NCBI GenBank assembly: GCA_964007475.1
Contig: OZ023273.1
Span: 73,137,842 to 73,201,841, forward strand
DNA: 64,000 bases
Source of the DNA: Hybos culiciformis
Lineage: Eukaryota > Arthropoda > Insecta > Diptera > Hybotidae
Direction of reading: 5' to 3'
Shown: piece after piece, positions 57,401 through 64,000 of the stretch
How the letters are laid out: the number at the start of each line of letters is the position of its first letter
Numbering within the stretch: position 1 is the stretch's first letter
Made by a program: the position numbers and the translations under genes
Notes under the pieces: model-generated
The model's input: only the letters and a program-made list of their open reading frames with translations
Told to the model about the DNA's origin: nothing
Databases searched by the model: none

Positions 57401-58928
57401 TAAAATAAAATAAACTTACCTTTTTTTTATTTTTTATTTATTTTATTTTATTGTTATTTAAATTTTTTCCATCACGTGTTTGTTTTTCAAAATATAATGA
57501 AATTATAAATGTCAACTTATCAACAAAGTCAACAAAGCAACAAATAATTGACGCTGTTGTCAGCTTTACGTAAACTGGCGCTTATGTACGCCTTGCAATT
57601 TCCTTTGATTTAGCAACATATAATAAGCAATTTATAATAGTTATTTGTACAAAAATAACTCACGCTGCTGTCAGCTTTACGTAAACTGACATTTATGTAC
57701 AACCAGTAACTGTTTGAAGAGAAAAATTACCGTAATAAGTCGCTTACACTCAAAAATAAGATAGACTGCAAGGTCAAATATTTGTTTCGACTTAGAACAT
57801 AGTTCAATATCCGACACAAAAGTCAGCTGAAAATTGGTCTTTTCAGCTGACCTTAAAACTGGCGGCCGGGACAAACTACTGTTTATTGGTGTTCAGGTTA
57901 GTTTCAAAACTAACAAACAAGTCGGAGGCATATTTTAAGCCGGTGTGCCAAAAATATGTTAACTATGAGTGAACTTGTAGGCCGGTTCAGTAATCGACCC
58001 CCATGCCAGTACAAATACTTGACATTTCTTTGCGAACTGGCGCGATGGTATATTGGGGCATATAGCAAGTTATATAAAATCGAGTATCTCCGAACAGGGC
58101 TGTACTGGGAATGAATTTAGGACCGGGAAATTCAAATTTTCTTTGTAAAAAAATTTTCTCACGCTTAAAAAAAAATTAAAAGAAAACATTATAATTTTAG
58201 ACATCAGATTTTAGTACCGCCCACCAGGAAACTCCTTCTAGCTTGTTAGGCCAGTCCAGCTCTGTCTCCGAATCATTCAAAATCTCACTCACGAGTTGTT
58301 TTGAGTCGCTTTTACATTTTTTAGTAGTAGATAATTGTTTTAAATTATTCGAACGTTTTATCCGTTCATTCACGTTCCAACATGCATTTCCTAAAAACAT
58401 GTCCTCATGAATTTTGGTTTTTCAGTAATTTTTGTTATGGATTCGTTCTTTAAAATTGTATTTTTGAATAATAACGGACATTTTTTTTTTCGTATTTTTT
58501 TTAATTTGGCATACCTCTTTTATTTATTATTCGATTCTTAAAATTTTTTTTTTGTTGGAAAGGTCTTGAAACGGTCTTTTTTTTGGTTTTCTTTCTGTAG
58601 TACAAATGTTGCCCAAAAGGTGGAGTAATTTTAGTTTAATACACAAATTTGGTTAAAACGCCATCTATACAATATTTTCAGGAACTAAAACGTTCTAAAA
58701 AAATGAAGGTAAACTCCTCCTGAATCAAAGTCTAGAACATCATGAAAGGCTATTTCGAAGTTTTCATACTCAAAAATGCTTAATTTCAAAGTAACCAAAA
58801 AGTAAAGGTAAAACCTAAAAAAACCAAAATGGCGGCAAACTTGTTGAACAAACATAATTTCTAATACCACTTTCTACCACTTTCAAGAATAAAAATCCAA
58901 TTTTTGCAAAAAACGCGTTTTTGTCAGG
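57401..58928. other. Spacer with short duplications and one unassigned open frame
   Basis: CAGCTTTACGTAAACTG followed by TTATGTAC occurs twice (about 57561 and 57670). A minus-strand open frame of 67 codons at 58197-58400 is not recognised. CAGGGCTGTACTGGG at 58096 resembles a hAT end, but no partner with matching flank was found. Confidence 0.35.
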
Positions 58929-59153
58929 TTGCTAAATATATTACGATATATATATACAAAAATATTATTGGATATATTTCCAAATTTGGTAATTTCTTTG
59001 CGAATACTATTAACTATACCAGTTTCAGTAGCAAGTATCGAAAAAAAATTTTCCACACTCAAACTAATTAAGTCTTATTTTTTTTTGATCTTACTTCCAA
59101 CAAAGGCGCTCAACAAAAGTTGCATTGGGGCACTAGTACCCCTAGAGCCGGGC
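58929..59153 (+). pseudogene. hAT transposase C-terminal (dimerisation) remnant and element end
   Basis: The open frame contains FPNLVISLRILLTIPVSVAS and KFSTLKLIKSYF, the signature of the hAT family dimerisation domain (hATC). Soon after, AGAGCCGGGCCTG at 59141-59153 matches the terminus of the hAT element at 18771-20403. So this is the 3' end of an autonomous hAT related to the source of that non-autonomous element. Upstream transposase sequence is missing. Confidence 0.75.
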
Positions 59154-59797
59154 CTGTACATAATTTTATTCTAAGGAAATTGATAAACGTGCACATATGC
59201 ACGAAAACTATTTACGGGATAATGTTGCAAAAATTTATGATGTTTTAGAATATTTTAAAAATATTTTTGGCTGTTTCACCACATCATAGAAAGATTTGAT
59301 GTTGGCAAAAATATCTATTTTTGTAGTTCATTTGAATGACTCGTTTGCCGAAAAATATTTCGACGATAATGAGCTTCGCAACGCTAATTAGTGCGTATTG
59401 ACATATTGTTTCTTCAATATAGCCAAAACGCATTAATTAATATCAATGTCACAGCACCTTAGATACCTTATTGAGTAATACCTATTTGAAAAAAATAAAC
59501 ACATTTTTTTTGTAAATCTACTCTAGTCTAAAGCACTTAATGAATTTTAATGCGTAGGGGATCGTTATGTTGTATTTAGTGCTATAGAATTTAGATCACT
59601 AAATGGAGTGTTATATGCGTCAATACACATGCAATCATTTAGATGCATCTGCGTAAATAATGAAAAAATTTAGATGCCTCAGCGTATATAATGAAAAATT
59701 TGGATGCATCAGCGTATATAATGAAAAAAATTATATGCATCAGCGTAAATAATGAAATCATTTAGATGTTTCGTATTGAATATTACGTAATACCTAA

Positions 59798-60334
59798 TAA
59801 CTTCGCTACACTTCAGATTACCAACCATGAATTTCATGGTTTGAAAATAGGTTGGCGAATGGGGTTGCCACACTTATAAAAGATGGTTTGGTTTGAAATT
59901 ATAAAAAAAAAATTCTTTGTAAAATAAAATTTTAATTTTTTGTAATTTAAAAAAAAAAATGAATTTATAAAATGAAAAATAATTTGAAGAAAAAATGGAA
60001 AATAAAAATAATATTCAATTATTTTTTTAAATATTTTGAATTTTTATTTTTTTTTTGACAACCGACAATTTAGTTATTTATTTTTTTGTATTGAAGCATT
60101 TTAAAGCATGATTTTTTCTGTAAATTTTCTGCAAATTGACAGGTTATACCCTTTTTTTTTAAATGCAATAAAACTATGTAGTGAAATTTCTAGGTTTGTG
60201 TCCAACAAACTTTCAAACCATGAAGAAAAATAAAAAAATGTATATGGCAAACCAAGTACCAAACACAGAACGAACCTATTTTTTTCTGCAAAACATGGAA
60301 TTCAATGTTTGTAACCTGAAGTGTAGCGAAGCTA
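59798..60334. mobile_element. TAA-flanked MITE, copy 4
   Basis: 537 bp, ends TAACTTCGCTACACTTCAG and CTGAAGTGTAGCGAAGCTA, TAA on both sides (59795-59797, 60335-60337). More diverged than the other copies. Confidence 0.85.
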
Positions 60335-60436
60335 TAAACAAACATAACTCTCACAATATTTCAATACAGCCAAATACAAAAAAAAAACGAGAAAAAAATG
60401 AGAACTACGTAATTCATACACAAAAATAATATCTCT

Positions 60437-60690
60437 AAAAGAAAGAGAAATTAAAAGATAATTAACGTGGAAAAATTCCCTTGTCTTCTTTTATCCGTAA
60501 AAGAAAGAGAAATTAAAGGATCTTGTCTTCTTTTATCTGAAAAAGAAAGAGAAATTAAAGGATAATTAACGTGGAAAAATTCCCTTGGCTTCTTTTATCT
60601 GTAAAAGAAAGAGAAATTAAAGGATAATTAACGTGGAAAAATTCCCTTGGCTTCTTTTATCTGTAAAAGAAAGGGAAATTAAAATAAAAT
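60437..60690 (+). repeat. ~60-bp tandem repeat, about four units
   Basis: AAAGAAAGAGAAATTAAAGG, ATAATTAACGTGGAAAAATT and CCCTTGGCTTCTTTTATCTG recur in order; one unit is shortened. Confidence 0.85.
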
Positions 60691-61021
60691 TTAAATAAAG
60701 GAAAAGATAAAAGAATAAAAATAAACAAAGTAAAGGGAACATAATTTATTTTTTTCAAGCAATATTTCTTACCCCTTCTACCTCTTCTTCAATAACTTCA
60801 TATTTGAATATAAAAATAATACCCAAATGTATTTTTTTCTCTTTTGTATTTTCTTCTCAAAAGAGAACGGAATTTTTATGTTTTATTTTGTCTTGTTCTT
60901 TATTTTTTATTATAAATGACCTCTATATTCTCTCTTTGCAACTACCTCTCCCCTACGCATTAAAGCAGTATATAAGATATGTTAACAAAATTTGTTATAA
61001 CAACTCGTTGTCTATACACAC

Positions 61022-61255
61022 TGTGATACCTCTAGGGTATCTTTGAATAAAACAAGTGATTACAATTCTAACTTATATTTATTTATTGTAATCCGTTTAA
61101 GAGTTGATTATAAACTGACTGCTTAAAACTAAGTACATAGACGTCTTATACTTTCTTATTAACTAATACTACGATAACTTAACGAATAATAATAATAAAA
61201 GAAAGAGAGCATATAATATATAGTGTTATGTACATAATGATAAGGGGGCATTACA
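61022..61255 (-). repeat. 3' LTR of the second gypsy element
   Basis: 234 bp on the minus strand, starting TGTAATGCCCCC directly after the purine tract and ending GAGGTATCACA. Second LTR not in view, so the outer end is set by the TG...CA rule and by where the flanking repeat resumes. Confidence 0.65.
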
Positions 61256-61480
61256 CCTCCCTCCTTTTAAAATTAAACTTATTTGAGAAATATATAAGAA
61301 CATTATTATGTTTCAAAAATAAGTTTAATTAAAAAAAATTTTTTTTTTTTTTCAAGAAAATAAAAATTTTTAATTTAAAAAGTAATTGATCAATATTTAT
61401 TTTTAATATTTATATTTATTTGTATTAATAAGAAAAATGTTAATAATATATATTAGAATAATAATAATTTTTTTTTGAAT

Positions 61481-62872
61481 TTAACAATTATTTTTAATTA
61501 TTCTATTTTTATGGACTTCAATCCTTTTATTTTTATTTGTTAACAATGTAACATTTAATCCATTAATTTCAATTATTTTATGAGGACCAGAATATACATT
61601 ATCTAATTTTGTCCTGTTTTCTTTTTTTAAAAGAACTTTATCATTTATTTTGAACTGATTTTTCGTTGATTTTTTATCATAAATCTCTTTATTTTTTAAT
61701 TTTTCTTTTTCTAAAAACTTTTTAATAATCATATTTGTATTTTGAAGATGAAATTTTACATGTTTCGCATAACTATCGAAGTTATATACTGGTTCTACTC
61801 TATTATCTAGTAAGAAAATATGAGAATTTGGTTCTTTACCAAATATTACCTCGTAAGGAGAGTATGAAAAATTGAAATTTGAATTTGGAGTACTATTATA
61901 ATTATACGTAAAATATTTTAAATATAAATCCCAATTATCATGGTTTGCATTAATATACGATCTTAGATATTCATTTAGAACCCGGTGGTTTCTTTCAATA
62001 GTTCCGACTGTTTCGTGATGGTAGGGTGTCGAAAAACTATGTTCAATATCTAGTAATTTAAATAGTTCAGCTATTACACTATTGGCATACTCAGTACCGC
62101 AATCAGTAATAATTTTCCTCATTGGGCCGTATAGTAGAACGAAATGTTCGAAAATGGCTTGCGCAATAGTGGTAGCTTCTTTATTGGCTACTGGTATCGT
62201 AATTAAATATTTACTCAAGTCGCACATTAATGTGACTGCATATAGATTTCTATTTTGAGTTTTTTGAAACGGGCCGATCGTATCCATGATTATAGTATCG
62301 AACGCTTTATTTGGAGTTTTGGTGATTTGAAGTGGTTCAATGTTTTTAATTTTAGCTTTATTTATTTGACAATCTTTACATCCTCTGACGTAGGTTGCTA
62401 CGTCTTTTTTCATGCCTTTCCAATAAAAACATGCTCTTAATTTTGCATATAGTCTTTTTTGCCCTGCGTGTCCGCCAAATATAGGGTCTTTATGATAACG
62501 ATCTAAAAGTTTTTGTTTTTCCCCAGTACTAATAATGGGTAATGGACGTGAAACTATCGCGATTTCTAATTTTTTAATATACTTTTTTGCAATGTTAATA
62601 AACTCTTTTGTATTAAATAATTTAAAAATGTCATCTTCCTTATTTATTTGAATTTTATAAATGTTTGTTTTAATTATGTTTTCTTCTAGTTGAACGAGAA
62701 ACAATGCTAGAATTGTTTCTTTTTTTAAAATTTTACTACATCCAGGCTCTAATGTCTGGTAAATATTTGAAATATTATTTTTGTATAGCAATTTACGTTT
62801 TTTGTATATTTTACAACTATCTGTTGAGTTAAAAATTAGTTGAGGTATTTTATAATTGAATTTTATCCTCAT
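61481..62872 (-). CDS. gypsy integrase region of Pol, open reading frame intact (463 aa)
   Basis: Role: inserts retroelement cDNA. Seen: an N-terminal stretch after RNase H, then the HHCC zinc domain (His 127, His 135, Cys 165, Cys 168; RYHKDPIFGGHAG and CKDCQ), and the catalytic core with Asp 197 (IIMDTIGPF), Asp 257 (ITDCGTEY) and Glu 293 (VGTIERNHR). Spacing between the second Asp and the Glu is 35 residues, as expected of DDE integrases. A Lys-rich C-terminal domain with LLKKENRTKLDNVYSGPHKI follows. The frame is intact, unlike the rest of the element, but it lacks its own gag-pol start and so is not expected to be expressed normally. Divergent from the integrase of the 34.8-40.2 kb element. 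Confidence 0.88.
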   Translation of the reverse strand: MRIKFNYKIPQLIFNSTDSCKIYKKRKLLYKNNISNIYQTLEPGCSKILKKETILALFLVQLEENIIKTNIYKIQINKEDDIFKLFNTKEFINIAKKYIKKLEIAIVSRPLPIISTGEKQKLLDRYHKDPIFGGHAGQKRLYAKLRACFYWKGMKKDVATYVRGCKDCQINKAKIKNIEPLQITKTPNKAFDTIIMDTIGPFQKTQNRNLYAVTLMCDLSKYLITIPVANKEATTIAQAIFEHFVLLYGPMRKIITDCGTEYANSVIAELFKLLDIEHSFSTPYHHETVGTIERNHRVLNEYLRSYINANHDNWDLYLKYFTYNYNSTPNSNFNFSYSPYEVIFGKEPNSHIFLLDNRVEPVYNFDSYAKHVKFHLQNTNMIIKKFLEKEKLKNKEIYDKKSTKNQFKINDKVLLKKENRTKLDNVYSGPHKIIEINGLNVTLLTNKNKRIEVHKNRIIKNNC

Positions 62873-62875
62873 AAA

Positions 62876-63200
62876 TTATAATTTTTCATTTTTATCTAAA
62901 AATTTTTTTTTTTTTTTTCTATTTGGAATGTTGCTACTTTCGTTGAATTTATTATTTTGTGATTTTTTTTTTTTTTTTTTTTTTAAACTACGTGAAGAAT
63001 AAGAAATTGGTAAATCGTTGCCATTGATCTCCTGACTTAGGGTGGATCCTATTCCCGAGTTAGAAGCGTCAACAGTAATGATAAAATGTTTTGAGAAGTT
63101 TGGATAATTCAAAATTGGAGGATTAATTAAATTTTTTTTTTCCATTTCAAAAGCTTTTTGACACTCTTGTGTCCAAGAAAAATTTACGTTTCTTTTTTTT
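62876..63200 (-). pseudogene. gypsy RT-connection/RNase H fragment
   Basis: Minus strand: SWTQECQKAFE, then NPPILNYPNFSKHFIITVDA with the RNase H Asp, and LPISYSSRSL. The rest of RNase H (including the second motif) is replaced by long A tracts (12-18 A) that end the frame. Joined upstream to unrelated A-rich sequence. Confidence 0.75.
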
Positions 63201-63267
63201 TTTTTTTTCTCATTATTTTTTTTTTGATTTTTCTGTGTAGATTTTTCTTTCTTAATTTTTCTTAAAT

Positions 63268-63459
63268 TTAAGTTTTTTTTTTTTTTTTAAAAATTTTATT
63301 TTTATATTTAAAATTAAAAAATCTTAAGAGTGTGTGTGTGTGTATGTCTAACAAATTTAATGAATCGTTGAAAGATTTAAGTGCAAGTGGATCATTCCTA
63401 TAATTTCTATTCACTCGTGAACCAGCCGCACGCAAAAATTCAACATTAGAAAGAACCAT
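63268..63459 (-). pseudogene. Possible gypsy Gag N-terminus
   Basis: The open frame begins MVLSNVEFLRAAGSRVNRNY and continues ALKSFNDSLNLL, a helix pattern like the start of some insect gypsy Gag proteins, before a CA microsatellite and A tract. Assignment rests on position (after the leader, before Pol) more than on motif. Confidence 0.4.
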
Positions 63460-63477
63460 TTTGAAATTAAAAAAAAA

Positions 63478-63790
63478 TTGAGGAATGGTTACCTTATATT
63501 GTAGTCCCCTTAAAATAATTGAGGAATGGTTACCTTATATTGTAATCCCCTTAAAATAATTGAGGAATGGTTACCTTATATTGTAATCCCCTTAAAATAA
63601 TTGAGGAATGGTTACCTTATATTGTAATCCCCCTAAAATAATTGAGGAGTGGTTACCTTATATTGTAATCCCCTTAAAATAATTGAGGAGTGGTTACCTT
63701 ATATTGTAGCTTCCAAAAAAAAATTTTAGGAGTGGTTACCTTATATTGAAAGTTCCTATAAATTTGAGGAGTGGTTACCTTATGTTGTAT
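63478..63790 (-). repeat. 41-bp tandem repeat in the gypsy leader, about seven units
   Basis: GAGGAATGGTTACCTTATAT starts every 41 bp from about 63480; the last two units are more diverged (GAGGAGTGGTTACC). Lies between the putative Gag start and the expected 5' LTR. Confidence 0.9.
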
Positions 63791-64000
63791 ATGCAAAATT
63801 AGATATGTTGTTATTGGAATATGAATCACTTCCAGCGAAAATAAAGATGTCAAATAAAATAAAGTAATTTTGTTAAGCAAAATTTTGCTTATGTTAAACC
63901 ATTTTTAATTATGTAATTTTAAATCAAAGTAAAATCTTGTAGTAACATGTAATAAGTAATAATATAATAATAAGTATATTATTGTAACTTTATTTATTTT
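63791..64000. other. AT-rich end of window
   Basis: Probably leader of the second gypsy element; no 5' LTR or primer site reached. Confidence 0.4.

Larger units (their letters stand above)
59551..60959. mobile_element. TTAA-bounded element, large copy with nested MITE and tandem repeats
   Basis: Inverted ends TGCGTAGGGGATCG and CCCCTACGCA with TTAA outside both (59547-59550, 60960-60963). It matches, in reverse, 32031-32360 (GCATCAGCGTA motifs, TTCAATACAGCC, CTTTGCAACTACCTCTCCCC). Similarity continues about 45 bp beyond its right TTAA into sequence also found beyond the TTAA at 32027, so the two copies share flank and may be parts of a bigger repeat. Confidence 0.65.
61022..64000 (-). mobile_element. 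Second Ty3/gypsy element, internally deleted (5' end outside window)
   Basis: Read on the minus strand: 5' leader with 41-bp repeats, gag start, RNase H fragment, integrase, polypurine tract AAAAGGAGGGAGG at 61256-61268, and a 3' LTR at 61255-61022. The 5' LTR is beyond 64000. Most of gag, protease and reverse transcriptase are missing between about 63300 and 63250. It is inserted in the sequence bordering the TTAA-bounded element at 59551. Confidence 0.8.

Noticed and set aside
58197..58400. 67-codon minus-strand open frame (ATG to stop) as a gene
   Set aside because: Some protein-like composition, but no splice context, homology I can recognise, or supporting neighbour; left as unassigned.

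Overview
This is about 64 kb of very AT-rich eukaryotic DNA, almost certainly from an insect. Two lines of evidence point that way. A split, intron-containing gene on the minus strand (about 53.2-56.9 kb) matches the puratrophin-1/PLEKHG4-like RhoGEF family. The mobile elements (hAT, MULE, Ty3/gypsy of K02A2.6-like type, mariner/pogo, Harbinger-like and TTAA-flanked MITEs) are of insect type. No prokaryotic gene organisation is present. The order of insect cannot be fixed from the sequence.

Layout. 0-12 kb: gene-poor, with a truncated hAT transposase N-terminus at the left edge and small non-autonomous elements, several bounded by exact target-site duplications (TSDs), plus tRNA-derived SINE pieces. 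12.5-17.1 kb and 22.4-26.0 kb: satellite-bearing blocks made of a 154-bp satellite, a ~97-bp satellite, long inverted repeats and a common tail. 17.1-20.8 kb: a possible small two-exon gene whose intron contains a hAT element (8-bp TSD) with a 650-bp foldback mariner element (TA TSD) nested inside it. 26.0-34.3 kb: a decayed Mutator-like (MULE) transposon that encodes a DDE transposase, an Ulp1/SENP-type cysteine protease and a Cys-rich finger. It is interrupted by a hAT element, a TAA-flanked MITE, a ~490-bp TTAA-bounded insert and a 2,149-bp tandem duplication. 34.8-40.2 kb: a young Ty3/gypsy retrotransposon with two 188-bp LTRs (one difference) and a CCTTC TSD; the same TAA-flanked MITE has landed in its integrase. 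42.5-52.0 kb: two copies of an ~800-bp dispersed repeat, an unidentified Gln-rich host gene (minus strand, frameshifted), and inverted copies of the satellites and palindromes. 53.2-56.9 kb: the puratrophin-like gene, broken at several places. 58.9-64 kb: hAT transposase C-terminal remnant, a second TTAA-bounded element with a nested MITE, and a second gypsy element on the minus strand with an intact integrase but a deleted gag-pol middle.

How the parts relate. This is a graveyard of nested insertions, and the order of events can be read from interruptions and TSDs: MULE first, then the hAT element inside it, then the MITE inside the hAT, then the tandem duplication. Separately, the gypsy element landed beside the MULE and was later hit by the MITE. 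Both host genes that can be recognised carry coding lesions, so the region is either pseudogenised or affected by consensus errors. The most unusual items are the Ulp1-carrying MULE, the satellite/palindrome composite family, and a satellite whose every unit carries a back-to-back 3'/5' splice-site motif.
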